The notes beneath the pieces were generated by a model. The model was not told the DNA's origin. It was given only the letters and a program-made list of their open reading frames with translations, and did no database searches. Shown one piece after another: positions 35,477 through 44,013 of a DNA stretch of 64,000 nt. Source of the stretch: JALOLG01 sp963776935 (GTDB lineage Bacteria; Actinomycetota; Acidimicrobiia; Acidimicrobiales; Ilumatobacteraceae); contig CAVZOP010000015.1 of the NCBI GenBank assembly GCA_963776935.1, positions 434,001 through 498,000 on the forward strand, read 5' to 3'. The translations under genes were made by a program, and so were the position numbers. Positions within the stretch are counted from its first letter, which is position 1. Every line of letters begins with the position of its first letter.

Positions 35477-36337
35477 ATGGAGTCGCTGCGCACGGCCGTC
35501 GAGGACGCTGTCGGGCGGTGTGTCGAGCAGATGACGGTGGTCCGCGGCGGCGACGTCGCGGCCGCGTTCCGGTTCGAGCTCGACGACGGGACGCGGCTGT
35601 TCGCCAAGACCCATCCGTCGCCACCGCCCGGGTTCTTCACCACCGAGGCGGCGAGCCTGTCGTGGCTGCGCGAGGCCGGCGCCGTGCCAGTGCCGGACGT
35701 CGTGGCCGTGTCCGACGGCACCGAGTCGGCGCCCGCGTACCTGATCCTCGAGTGGATCGACGAGGGCCGCCCGGTCGCGTCGACCGAACGCTCGCTCGGT
35801 ACCGCACTGGCCGCGCTCCACGATGCCGGTGCCCCGTGCTTCGGCCGCGAGGACCGGCGCACGACCGGTAGCCGGGGACTGCCGAACGACCCACAACCGA
35901 CGTGGCCGGAGTTCTACGCGAGGTGCCGGCTGCTCCCGCTGGCCAAGCTCGCGAGGGACGGTGGCACGCTCCCGGTCGCGACGATCGAGCGGTTGGAGGG
36001 TGTTGCCGGATCGCTGGAGCGCTTCGACACCGGCGAGCCGCCCGCCCGGCTGCACGGCGACCTGTGGGCCGGCAACCGCCTCGTCGACGCGGCGGGCCGC
36101 AGTTGGCTGATCGACCCGGCCGCCCACGGCGGCCACCGCGAGTTCGACCTCGCCATGATGCGCCTGTTCGGCGGCTTCTCGTCCGACTGCTTCGACGCGT
36201 ACGACGAGCGCCACCCACTGTCGCCGGGTTGGGAGGACCGCGTCCCACTCCACCAGATCGCCCCCCTCGTCGTCCACGCCATCAAGTTCGGCGGCGGCTA
36301 CGTCGCCGCCGCGACGGCCGCGATCCACCGCTACTGA
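35477..36337 (+). CDS. Fructosamine kinase/phosphotransferase-family protein
   Basis: 286 residues of the FN3K/APH fold, which phosphorylates ketoamine-glycated proteins or small aminosugars. Seen: TRLFAKTHPSPPPGFFTTEAASLSWLREAG, AYLILEWIDEG, the catalytic LHGDLWAGNRL and IDPAAHGGHREFDLAMMRLFGGF. HGDLWxGN followed by IDPAxxxGHRExDLAM is characteristic of the fructosamine kinase branch. It starts 19 bp after the aldolase stop, probably in the same transcript. It ends 14 bp before the palindrome at 36351. Confidence 0.85.
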   Translation: MESLRTAVEDAVGRCVEQMTVVRGGDVAAAFRFELDDGTRLFAKTHPSPPPGFFTTEAASLSWLREAGAVPVPDVVAVSDGTESAPAYLILEWIDEGRPVASTERSLGTALAALHDAGAPCFGREDRRTTGSRGLPNDPQPTWPEFYARCRLLPLAKLARDGGTLPVATIERLEGVAGSLERFDTGEPPARLHGDLWAGNRLVDAAGRSWLIDPAAHGGHREFDLAMMRLFGGFSSDCFDAYDERHPLSPGWEDRVPLHQIAPLVVHAIKFGGGYVAAATAAIHRY

Positions 36338-36350
36338 CCCCCGTCCCCCT

Positions 36351-36399
36351 GTTTGTGTCACCGCTACCGGCGACCCTCGCCGGTAGCGGTGACACAAAC
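36351..36399. repeat. 49-bp perfect palindrome, copy 2 (FN3K/prmC convergent gap)
   Basis: Arms of 23 bp (outer GTTTGTGTCACCG, inner CTACCGGCGA) are perfectly complementary around a CCC loop. Flanked by CCCCCT on the left and CCGGGGTTTTG on the right, which extends the stem and adds a short T-run for the + strand. Same length and outer arms as 19047-19095, with paired inner differences. Confidence 0.9.
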
Positions 36400-36413
36400 C
36401 GGGGTTTTGTGCG

Positions 36414-37265
36414 TTACGGCGGGGTGCGGCCGAGGGCGATGCGGTCGTGGCCGGCGAGGTCGGGCCTGATCTCGACGTCGGTGTAGCTGGCGGATCGGAA
36501 CAGCTCGTACACCGCGGGGCCCTGGTCGGCGCCGATCTCGAGCACCAGCCATCCGCCCGGCACCAGATGAGTCGGCGCGCCGGCGACGAGGTGGCGGATG
36601 TCGTCGAGCCCGTCGAAGCCACCGAACAGTGCGAGGTGGGGCTCCCACCTGCGCACGGAGTCGTCGACCAGGCTCGAACCGTCGGCGATGTAGGGCGGGT
36701 TGGCCACGATCACGTCGAAGCGGGCGTCGCCGGGCAGCGCTTCGAACCACGAACCGTGCGCGACGCGGACGTTGACGGCCGCCCGCCCGAGCCCGGTGAG
36801 GTTGGCGCGAGCGACGTCGAGTGCGTCGGCATCGACGTCGGTGATCCACACCGTCGTGCCAACTCGCGGGAGCTCGTCGGCGAGGGCGAGCCCGATCGCA
36901 CCGGAGCCGGTACCGAGATCGGCGACGGTGACCGGCGACCCGAACAGCTTCGCCAGCGCGATCGCCACCTCCGCCACGAGCTCGGTCTCGGGTCGCGGGA
37001 TCAGCACCCGCGAGTCGACTGCCAGGTCGAGCTTTCGGAAGCCCCAACGACCGAGCACGTACTGCAACGGCTCGCCGGTACGGAGCCGTTCGAGCATGGA
37101 GTCGAGATGAGCAACCATCCGATGCGTCACGGGTTCGTCGAGGGCGGCCATGAACTCCTCGTCGTGGGCCGACGTGGCGACCTCGCACAACCAGCGTGCC
37201 GCCGGGCGATCGTCGAGCAAGTCGGCGGTCTGCTGCCACAACTCGCGGATCGTCACCTCGGCCAT
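36414..37265 (-). CDS. prmC: Peptide chain release factor N5-glutamine methyltransferase
   Basis: Methylates the glutamine of the GGQ motif in release factors. The 283 residues have an N-terminal helical domain, PLQYVLGRWGFRKLDLAVDSRVLIPRPETE, the SAM-binding VADLGTGSGAIGLALA, and the signature VIVANPPYI that binds the substrate Gln. It lies 17 bp after prfA, its substrate, on the same strand, the classic prfA-prmC order. Confidence 0.95.
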   Translation of the reverse strand: MAEVTIRELWQQTADLLDDRPAARWLCEVATSAHDEEFMAALDEPVTHRMVAHLDSMLERLRTGEPLQYVLGRWGFRKLDLAVDSRVLIPRPETELVAEVAIALAKLFGSPVTVADLGTGSGAIGLALADELPRVGTTVWITDVDADALDVARANLTGLGRAAVNVRVAHGSWFEALPGDARFDVIVANPPYIADGSSLVDDSVRRWEPHLALFGGFDGLDDIRHLVAGAPTHLVPGGWLVLEIGADQGPAVYELFRSASYTDVEIRPDLAGHDRIALGRTPP

Positions 37266-37282
37266 GGTGCGCTCGCCGGTGG

Positions 37283-38380
37283 TCAATCGTCGTCGCCGGC
37301 CAGCTGGCGCGATCGCTCGTCGGCCATCAGCGCCTCGACGATCTCGTCGAGATCGCCGCCCAACACGTCGGACAACCGGTAGATCGTGAACCCGATGCGG
37401 TGATCGGTCACCCGGTTCTCCTTGTAGTTGTAGGTGCGGATCTTCTCGCTGCGCCCCCCGCCACCGACCTGCGAGCGGCGCTCGGCCGACGCCTCGACCT
37501 CGCGTTCGCGCTCGGCGAGCTCGTAGAGCCGGGCCCGCAGCACCTGCATCGCGCGCGTCCGGTTCTGCAGCTGGCTGCGCTCGTCCTGCATCGCCACGAC
37601 GACGCCGGTCGGCACGTGGGTGATGCGCACGGCCGAGTCGGTGGTGTTGACGCTCTGACCGCCGGGGCCGCTCGAGCGGTACACATCGATCGACAGGTCG
37701 CGCTCGTCGATCTGCACCTCGACCTCGTCGACCTCGGGCAGCACCGTCACCGTTGCCGACGACGTGTGGATCCGACCTTGGCTCTCGGTCACCGGGACCC
37801 GTTGCACGCGGTGCGGGCCGCCTTCGTACTTGAGCCGCTGCCACGCGTCGCGACCGCGGACCACCATCGTGACCTCGTTGATGCCGCCCAGGTCGCTGCC
37901 GTCGAGCGCCAACGTCTCGACCTTCCATCCCCTGGCCGACGCGTACGCCACGTACATCTCGTAGAGCACGCGGGCGAACAGGTTGGCCTCCTCGCCGCCC
38001 TCGGCACCCCTGATCTCGAGGATCACGGCCCGCCCGGCGTGCGGGTCGGGCAGCAGCAGGAGCTCTTGCAGCTCGTCGTCGATCGCGGCGAGGTCCTCGT
38101 TGGCGGCGTCGAGCTCGACCTCGAGCAGCTGGCGGTCGACGGCTCCGGCACCGACAAGGAGCTCCTCGGCCGTCGCCCGATCGTCACGCCGCCGACGTTG
38201 ACGCACGAGGGCGTCGACGAGCGGGCCGAGCTCGCGGTAGCGGGTGGCCACGATGCGCAACTGGGCCGGATCGCGGGCCAACTCGGGGTCGGCGAGCCGC
38301 GCCTCGAGGTCGCGGAACTCCAGCTCAGCGGCGGCGAGTCGGGCGGCGATGGGCCCCTCGGAGGCGTTCGGCTCTGCCAT
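37283..38380 (-). CDS. prfA: Peptide chain release factor 1
   Basis: Recognises UAA and UAG stop codons and triggers peptide release. The 365 residues contain RGAEGGEEANLFA, the codon-reading PVT tripeptide in RVQRVPVTESQGRIHTS, the catalytic GGQ in RSSGPGGQSVNTTDSAVR, and RSEKIRTYNYKENRVTDHR. The PVT tripeptide identifies RF1 rather than RF2 (SPF). TAGCCT (38395-38390) is 9 nt before the ATG, a leaderless start shared with prmC. Confidence 0.96.
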   Translation of the reverse strand: MAEPNASEGPIAARLAAAELEFRDLEARLADPELARDPAQLRIVATRYRELGPLVDALVRQRRRRDDRATAEELLVGAGAVDRQLLEVELDAANEDLAAIDDELQELLLLPDPHAGRAVILEIRGAEGGEEANLFARVLYEMYVAYASARGWKVETLALDGSDLGGINEVTMVVRGRDAWQRLKYEGGPHRVQRVPVTESQGRIHTSSATVTVLPEVDEVEVQIDERDLSIDVYRSSGPGGQSVNTTDSAVRITHVPTGVVVAMQDERSQLQNRTRAMQVLRARLYELAEREREVEASAERRSQVGGGGRSEKIRTYNYKENRVTDHRIGFTIYRLSDVLGGDLDEIVEALMADERSRQLAGDDD

Positions 38381-38415
38381 GCCGCGAGCAGGCTAGCCCG
38401 CCGAATCCGTCAAAT

Positions 38416-38449
38416 CCTGAGTTGTTATCGCTCAAGTTTTCTGTACGAT
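38416..38449 (+). promoter_or_regulatory. HAIR-like HspR operator overlapping the hsp20 promoter
   Basis: CCTGAGT-N7-GCTCAAG (38416-38436) matches the HspR box CTTGAGT-N7-ACTCAAG at 12 of 14 arm positions. It overlaps the -35 TTGTTA (38422-38427), which is 16 bp from the -10 TACGAT (38444-38449). Repression of hsp20 by HspR is the natural reading. Confidence 0.75.
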
Positions 38450-38482
38450 GGCGAGTGCAAGAAACGGTGCCAATGCACTGAA

Positions 38483-38518
38483 CATCGATCCGGACATCGA
38501 TCGGATCATCGATCGGCA
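38483..38518 (+). repeat. Three 12-bp tandem repeats in the hsp20 leader
   Basis: CATCGATCCGGA, CATCGATCGGAT and CATCGATCGGCA follow each other exactly, in the approximately 120-nt untranslated leader between the promoter and the hsp20 ATG. Each contains the self-complementary ATCGAT, so the RNA can fold in alternative ways. Confidence 0.6.
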
Positions 38519-38574
38519 CTCGTCACAACCAAGCCACCCGCAGTTCACGACCACTTCAACCAGGAGTCACGACC

Positions 38575-39078
38575 ATGATCGTCCGTCACCGTTCGCCATT
38601 CGTTTCCAGGAGCTTCCCCGTGGGACGCACGTTCGACAGCTCGTTCGACCGGGCCTTCGAGCAGCTCACCCAGTCGTTCTTCGAGCCCCGTCGGCGCCTG
38701 CCCGCAGTCGATGCCAGCTGGGTCGACGGGTCGCTGGTCCTCACCGCCGACCTCCCCGGCGTCCCGGCCGAGGCCGTCACCATCAACGTCGCCGGACGGG
38801 CGCTGACGATTGCCGTCCACACCGACGAGGTGCAGTGGGAGCGCACGGTGCAGCTCGGCACCAGCGTCGATCCCGACAAGGTCTCGGCGCGTCACGTCGA
38901 CGGCCGCCTGACCGTGACCGTGGGTACGGTCGACGCCCCTGAGGTTCGCACGGTCGCCATCGACACCACCCCGGCGGTTCCCGCCATCGATTCGGTCTCG
39001 ACCGATGAGACTGCCGCCGGCGAGGTTGTGCCGGAAGGCGACACCGATCAGTCGACCGGCACCAGCTCGACCGGCTGA
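38575..39078 (+). CDS. Hsp20/alpha-crystallin small heat-shock protein
   Basis: ATP-independent holdase chaperone. The 167 residues have a short N-terminal arm (SSFDRAFEQLTQSFFEP), the alpha-crystallin domain (VDASWVDGSLVLTADLPGVPAEAVTINVAGRALTIAV to DGRLTVTVG), and a Ser/Thr/Asp-rich tail. The family I-x-I/V motif is weak here. AGGAG (38562-38566) lies 8 nt before the ATG. The upstream HAIR-like operator predicts heat induction through HspR. The 3' end overlaps a convergent gene by 31 bp. Confidence 0.88.
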   Translation: MIVRHRSPFVSRSFPVGRTFDSSFDRAFEQLTQSFFEPRRRLPAVDASWVDGSLVLTADLPGVPAEAVTINVAGRALTIAVHTDEVQWERTVQLGTSVDPDKVSARHVDGRLTVTVGTVDAPEVRTVAIDTTPAVPAIDSVSTDETAAGEVVPEGDTDQSTGTSSTG

Positions 39079-40092
39079 ACGAGAAGCGCGGCCAGGTCGT
39101 GAGTCAACGACACGAGGTCGCGCGACGGGAGCGCCACCACGACGTGGAGCTCTCCGCCGTCATCCAGCTCTCCCCCGTCGACGCCCGGCGCGGCGGCCAC
39201 TGATCTCCCCCCGGTGGCCGCCAGCCGGGCGTCGGCCGCGTACGGGATCACCTCGAGGTCGACACCGGCCGAACAGACGGCGAGGACGACGCCACCGCGC
39301 GTGCCCGGCCCGATCGCCGAGCAGGCGCCGCCTTCGTTCACGTTGCGGCGCGGGAGCGGCGGCGCGACCGGTTCCAGGTTCACCGCTCCGACCAGCGCCG
39401 GATCCTGCTCGAGGCGCCAGCGCAGAAGCCGTTCGCCGCGCCACCCGGTTGAGGGGATGCTGCGGGACGTCGACGTTGCGGTACCGCGTGACCGCTTCCA
39501 CGACCCGGGCAAGCGCCTCGACGGGTGGGACGTCGCCGTGGATGAACTGGAACGCCTCCCGGTCGGGACGGCCGACACCCACCTCGAGACGCACCGTCCC
39601 GAGGTCGGCATCGGACACGACCCGGCACACCTCGAGCCCTCTGACCTCGCCGGCCACCACACCGTGCTCGACGACAGGCGTCGCGCCGGCCTCGACGATC
39701 AGCTCGTTGAACCGCAGGTGCTCGGCGACCGCGGCCACGGGCGGCGCGATCGGTTCGGGGATCGCCGGGAGCAGCAGCCGACCCTCGGCGTGCCACACCG
39801 CGATCGGGATCGTGAACTCGGCGGCGCGTCGAGCCAGCGTGCCGGTTCCCGCCTCGGCGACGACGTTGAGCTCGTCGGCGTCGTGACGGATCGCCCAGGC
39901 CAGGGCACTGCCGAGTCGCAGTTCCGGGTCGGTTTCGAGGAACATCCACGCCGACCGACCGATCGCCAATGCCGCCCCCGGGGCGAACGGCTCGGGCTCG
40001 ATATCGACCGTGCGGCCCAGATGGTCGCCGACGAGCGCCCGCAGCTTGATTCCGACCAGCCGGCCGTGACGCTCGCTCGCCGACTCGCTCAC
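39048..40092 (-). CDS. Conserved hypothetical protein, frameshifted
   Basis: I do not recognise a named family. The N-terminal part has IKLRALVGDHLGRTVDIEPEPFAPGAALAIGRSAWMFLE and AIRHDADELNVVAEAGTGTLARRAAEF, suggesting an alpha/beta fold. The C-terminal part, ERLLRWRLEQDPALVGAVNLEPVAPPLPRRN to LLVQPVELVPVD, is in the +1 frame after about 39432-39448. Joined length is about 347 residues. Without the correction the first frame becomes Arg-rich junk. No TM segment or signal peptide. The 3' end overlaps hsp20. Confidence 0.6.
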
Positions 40093-40141
40093 ACCACGAA
40101 CGTACCGGTCTCGTCCCCTGGTCAGCGACGGTGTCGCGCTC

Positions 40142-40161
40142 GTGTAACGCCGGCGTTACAC
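40142..40161. promoter_or_regulatory. 20-bp perfect palindrome upstream of the NHL/TIG gene
   Basis: GTGTAACGCCGGCGTTACAC is perfectly self-complementary, 58 bp before the start of the secreted-protein gene. The symmetry suits a dimeric TetR- or GntR-type repressor. It is close to the start of the divergent hypothetical gene (40092), so it could serve both. Confidence 0.6.
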
Positions 40162-40219
40162 CGCGGCCGTACGACTGCCACACCCAAACAACAGCCAAAC
40201 AACATAAGGGGACGAAGCG

Positions 40220-43200
40220 ATGAACACAGCGAGGTGGGCACGCGCGACGGTCGCGTGCATGGTGAGCGGCGGAGTGGTGCTGACGTCAGCACTGGCGTTC
40301 GCCGACTGGACGCCGGGCGGTCCCCAGTTCTGGGTCGGCGCTCCGTCCAGCATGGAGATCGACCCGGCGGACGGGAGCCTCTGGGTGGTCGACCACTCGG
40401 AGAGCGTCGCCTACAAGTTCGACGCCGACGGCGACCAGGTGGACAGTCTCGGTGGCTTCGGGACGGGACCGGGCCAGTTCAACGGCTTCTCCGGCATCAC
40501 CGTCGGGCCGACCGGCGACGTCTACGGAAGCGACATCGGCAACAACCGCATCCAGCGCTTCACCCCCGACGGCGAGTACGCCCAGTCGTACGGCGACGCC
40601 GCCCGCACGCCGCAGCCCGTCGGCATTGCGGTCGCCGGCGACGGAACGCTCTACGCCGGAGACATCCAGACCGGCCTGCAGGCCTTCGCCCCCGACGGGA
40701 CTCCCATCAACCACATGGCCGGGGCGGTGCCGCGCGCGTTCGCCGTGGCGATCGGCCACGACGGCGCCGTCTGGGTCAGTCAGTACGTGGATCAGAACCA
40801 AGGCGACCGCGTGCACAAGGTCGATCCGGCGACCGGCGCGATCCTCGTGACCATCGGCGGGTTCGGCCAGCCGACCGACATGGAGGTCAACCCCGACGGC
40901 AGCGTGTCGGTCGTCAACTTCAACACGTCGACGATTCGCACGTACGAGTCCGACGGCACGTTCGTCGAGGAGACGGCGCCGATGCCCGGCATCAACCAGA
41001 TCGCGATCGACGCCTACGGCCGGCTGTACCACTACGGCCACGACAGCGGCGGCGTCATCGCGATGCTTCCTGAGCCGATCACGACGACGTCGTACATCGG
41101 GCCCGACAACACCTCGACGGTCGAGGCCGGATTCGTCGCCGCGACGGCGGGGCAGGAGAAGCAGTTCATCGACTTCGACGGTGACGGGTTCGATCACCTG
41201 GCCGCGCACACGTACACAGCGATCGCACCGGACCACTACGCCGCCCAAGGTGTGACCCTGCTCGGGCTGGACGCCCGCAGCGTCGGCACCCAGCCGTGGG
41301 CGAACAGCCCGCCGATCGGGGCGTGGCAGCAGGGCTTCAGCCAGCACTCCGCCGAGTCCTACTCGTTCGTGCTCGACGAGCCGGTCGCCAGCTTCGGGCT
41401 GTTCCTCAGCGACGTCGAGGGACGGGGCCCGATGGCAACGGTGCACCTCGCCGACGGTCGGCGCGAGTTCCTGGCCATCCCGCGCAGCCTCGGGTTCGGC
41501 GGGGCACGCTTCGTCGGCGTGACCGCCGCCGAGGACCTGATCACCCGGGTCGACATCGACTCCTTCGGAGACTTCCACATCATCGACGACGTCCAGTTCG
41601 GCCGGATCGACGTCGGCGACCAACTGGATCCGACGATCTCGATCGCGGCGCCGCTCGACGGCGCCACGTTCAACCTGCGTCAGCCCGTGACGGCGTCGTA
41701 CGCGTGCGCCGACGACGGCGGGTCGGGCCTCGCCTCGTGCGACGGCCCGGTGGCATCGGGTGCGCTGCTCGACACGTCGACACCCGGGACGTTCCCGTTC
41801 GTCGTCACCGCGACCGACGGGGCCGGCAACACGGCCGAGGCCACCACGACCTACACCGTCCTGCCCACCCCGATCTTCGGCGTCGCCGGTGCAAACCCGG
41901 CCGCACGGGCGCAGGGCAGCGGAGCGGCGACCGTCACCGTGACCGGCGACGGGTTCCTGCCCGGCGCTCGGGCCCGCATCTCCGGGACCGGGGTGTCGGT
42001 CGCGTCCACGACGGTGATCTCCGCCACGACGCTGGAGGTGCGGCTGACGGTCGGCGCGACGGCCCCGCTCGGTCAGCGCGACGTCACCGTCACCAACACC
42101 AGTGGCGCAGCTGCCACGTGCACGGCCTGCTTCACGGTCAACGCCAGGCCGGCGGTGAGCAGCGTCGCTCCGAGCAGCCGGCCGCGTGGTACCTCACACG
42201 CCACGCTGGAAGTCACCGGCTCCGGGTTTCAGCCCGGCGCGACGGCGTCGTTCTCCGGCACGGGAGTCACCGTGCACAGCGCGGTGACGACCGACTCCAC
42301 CCGGCTCACACTCGACGTGTCCGTCGACGTCGGCGCCGCCACCGGAGGTCGCTCGCTCACGGTGGTCAACCCCGACGGCGGAACCGTCACCAGGGCCGCC
42401 TCCCTCACCGTCACGGCGCTCCCGACGCTCAGCACGGCAACGCCGAACCACGTCCGCCAAGGACAGAGCGCCTCGATCGTGCTCATCGGGACGGGCTTCG
42501 CAGCCGACTTCGTCACTGGTGGCGGCACGATCTCGTTCGGTCAGGACATCTCGGTCGGGACCATCGTGCGCAACTCGGCGACCCGGCTGACGGCCGCCGT
42601 CGTCGTAGGCCCGGACGCGGCCGTCGGTCAGCGCGCCGTGAGGGTCGTCAACCCCGACGGTGGCGCGGTCGACTGCACCGGCTGCCTCGTCGTCGTGGCC
42701 GACCCCAGCGTCTCCGGCGCCGCACCCAGCGCGCTCGCACGCGGCGCGGTGGCGCAGAGTGTCACGATCCACGGCTCCGGCTTCCAAGCGGGCGCCACGG
42801 TTCGGTTCTCCGGCGCCGGGGTGACCGTGGGGACGGCCACTGTGCTCGACGAAGCGACGATCACGGTACCCGTGTCGGTGACGGCGTCCAGCGCCCTCGG
42901 GGCACGTGACATCGTCGTCACGAACCCCGACACCGGCACGGCGACGTGCAGCGGTTGCTTCACGGTCAACGCCAGGCCGACGATCGGGACGCTCTCGCCG
43001 AACTCCCGCCCGCGCGGCACGGTCGACAGCACCGTGCTCATGTCCGGCACCGGCTTCCAGACCGGCGCGGTCGTGACCGTGTCGGGCACAGGCGTGAACG
43101 CCACGGTGGTGGCGGTCACTCCGACCCAGCTCACGCTGTTGGTCACGGTGGCGCCGGGCGCGGTGACTGGGCTCCGGTCGGTCACCGTGACCAACCCGGA

Positions 43201-43243
43201 CGCTGGCACCCTGACGAAGGCCAACGCCTTCCGAGTGACCTGA
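40220..43243 (+). CDS. Large secreted protein: NHL propeller, jelly-roll-like domain and five IPT/TIG repeats
   Basis: 1007 residues. Signal peptide MNTARWARATVACMVSGG to ALAFAD. Residues 40-290 form an NHL-type beta-propeller (repeated GQFNGFSGITVGPTGDVYGSD-like blades). Residues 300-470 resemble a secreted beta-sandwich with FDGDGFD, then an Ig-like PTISIAAPLDGATFN. The rest is five TIG units of about 85 residues (starting PIFGVAGANP, PAVSSVAPSS, PTLSTATPNH, PSVSGAAPSA, PTIGTLSPNS). Three units close with a Cys-x-x-Cys (CTACF, CTGCL, CSGCF). AAGGGGA lies 7 nt before ATG 40220. Probably a surface or matrix protein; no sortase or other cell-wall anchor is seen. Confidence 0.85.
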   Translation: MNTARWARATVACMVSGGVVLTSALAFADWTPGGPQFWVGAPSSMEIDPADGSLWVVDHSESVAYKFDADGDQVDSLGGFGTGPGQFNGFSGITVGPTGDVYGSDIGNNRIQRFTPDGEYAQSYGDAARTPQPVGIAVAGDGTLYAGDIQTGLQAFAPDGTPINHMAGAVPRAFAVAIGHDGAVWVSQYVDQNQGDRVHKVDPATGAILVTIGGFGQPTDMEVNPDGSVSVVNFNTSTIRTYESDGTFVEETAPMPGINQIAIDAYGRLYHYGHDSGGVIAMLPEPITTTSYIGPDNTSTVEAGFVAATAGQEKQFIDFDGDGFDHLAAHTYTAIAPDHYAAQGVTLLGLDARSVGTQPWANSPPIGAWQQGFSQHSAESYSFVLDEPVASFGLFLSDVEGRGPMATVHLADGRREFLAIPRSLGFGGARFVGVTAAEDLITRVDIDSFGDFHIIDDVQFGRIDVGDQLDPTISIAAPLDGATFNLRQPVTASYACADDGGSGLASCDGPVASGALLDTSTPGTFPFVVTATDGAGNTAEATTTYTVLPTPIFGVAGANPAARAQGSGAATVTVTGDGFLPGARARISGTGVSVASTTVISATTLEVRLTVGATAPLGQRDVTVTNTSGAAATCTACFTVNARPAVSSVAPSSRPRGTSHATLEVTGSGFQPGATASFSGTGVTVHSAVTTDSTRLTLDVSVDVGAATGGRSLTVVNPDGGTVTRAASLTVTALPTLSTATPNHVRQGQSASIVLIGTGFAADFVTGGGTISFGQDISVGTIVRNSATRLTAAVVVGPDAAVGQRAVRVVNPDGGAVDCTGCLVVVADPSVSGAAPSALARGAVAQSVTIHGSGFQAGATVRFSGAGVTVGTATVLDEATITVPVSVTASSALGARDIVVTNPDTGTATCSGCFTVNARPTIGTLSPNSRPRGTVDSTVLMSGTGFQTGAVVTVSGTGVNATVVAVTPTQLTLLVTVAPGAVTGLRSVTVTNPDAGTLTKANAFRVT

Positions 43244-43280
43244 GCCGGGACAGCTCGGGTGAGCTGACGATTGTCGATGA

Positions 43281-43319
43281 CGTGGTGACGAGGCCGCAAC
43301 CGGCGGCCTCGTCACCACG
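43281..43319. terminator. 17-bp-arm hairpin between convergent genes
   Basis: Arms beginning CGTGGTGACGAGGCCGC are perfectly complementary over 17 bp around AACCG, between the secreted-protein gene on + and the cupin regulator on -. There is no U-tract on either side. Likely a bidirectional terminator or 3' end stabiliser. Confidence 0.7.
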
Positions 43320-43358
43320 CACGACAGTTCGATCAACCGCCGACGTCGGGCAGCCGAA

Positions 43359-43964
43359 TCATGAGGGAGCCGGCGGGTCGAGGTGGGCGCGTTCGCCGTG
43401 GGGTCCGAACATGGCGAGCATCTCGACCGGGCCGTCGAAGGCGCCGAACCAGTGCGGTGTGGTGGTGATGAACTCGACCGCTGTGCCGGGTTCGATGGCG
43501 TGGTCGTCGGTGCCGAGGAGCAGCCGCAACGTGCCGGACAGGACGTACATCCAGTCGTGGCCGTCGTGGACCGGCAGCGTTGCGGGCGGACGGCGCCGCG
43601 ACGCCGGGATGTGCACCTTGTAGGTCTGCAACCGGTTGGTCGAGCCGACATGGTTGAGTGGCCACATCGTCAGCCCGTTGCGACGGATCGGCCGGGCGAC
43701 GACGCGGGGGTCCGGCGCGTCCGGCGGCGTGAGCAGCTCGTCGGTGCTGACGCCGAGCGCGTCGGCGAGCGAGGGCAGGTGGTCGAGCGCCAGCCGCCGC
43801 TGCCCCGACTCGAGCCGGCTCAGCGTCGACACGTCGAGGTGGGCGCGAGCCGCGACCTGGCGCAACGTCAGTCCGTTGGCGAGCCGCAGCTCACGCAAGC
43901 GACGCCGGACGCGGTCTTCGGTGGTCTCGCTCGTCGGGGACGTCTTCGATCGTCTTGTTGCCAT
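43359..43964 (-). CDS. XRE-family regulator with cupin sensor domain
   Basis: 201 residues. N-terminal HTH: RVRRRLRELRLANGLTLRQVAARAHLDVSTLSRLESGQRRLALDHLPSLADALG. Then a C-terminal cupin: LPVHDGHDWMYVLSGTLRLLLG, ending FGAFDGPVEMLAMFGPHGER. This SutR/PuuR-like layout senses small ligands or metals. A 19-bp inverted repeat (TGTTGCCA-TGT-TGGCAACA) covers its start codon, consistent with autoregulation. It is divergent from a flavin disulfide reductase-like gene, its probable target. Confidence 0.88.
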   Translation of the reverse strand: MATRRSKTSPTSETTEDRVRRRLRELRLANGLTLRQVAARAHLDVSTLSRLESGQRRLALDHLPSLADALGVSTDELLTPPDAPDPRVVARPIRRNGLTMWPLNHVGSTNRLQTYKVHIPASRRRPPATLPVHDGHDWMYVLSGTLRLLLGTDDHAIEPGTAVEFITTTPHWFGAFDGPVEMLAMFGPHGERAHLDPPAPS

Positions 43965-43974
43965 GTTGGCAACA
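43956..43974. promoter_or_regulatory. 19-bp inverted repeat over the regulator start (probable operator)
   Basis: TGTTGCCA, TGT spacer, TGGCAACA; the ATG of the cupin regulator (43964) lies inside. It abuts the -35 TTGCCA of the divergent reductase promoter, so occupancy would block both genes. Confidence 0.65.
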
Positions 43975-43978
43975 CAGT

Positions 43979-44006
43979 TTGCCACAGCCAACCCCCGCCG
44001 TACGGT
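43979..44006 (+). promoter_or_regulatory. Promoter of the flavin disulfide reductase gene
   Basis: TTGCCA (43979-43984), 16-bp spacer, TACGGT (44001-44006), then 7 nt to the ATG at 44014. This gives a leaderless transcript. Confidence 0.65.
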
Positions 44007-44013
44007 ACGGGTC

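Noticed and set aside
38448..38942. ORF starting MASARNGANALNID in the hsp20 leader
   Set aside because: It starts at the -10 box and runs out of frame through hsp20; no ribosome site, and it becomes Arg-rich junk.
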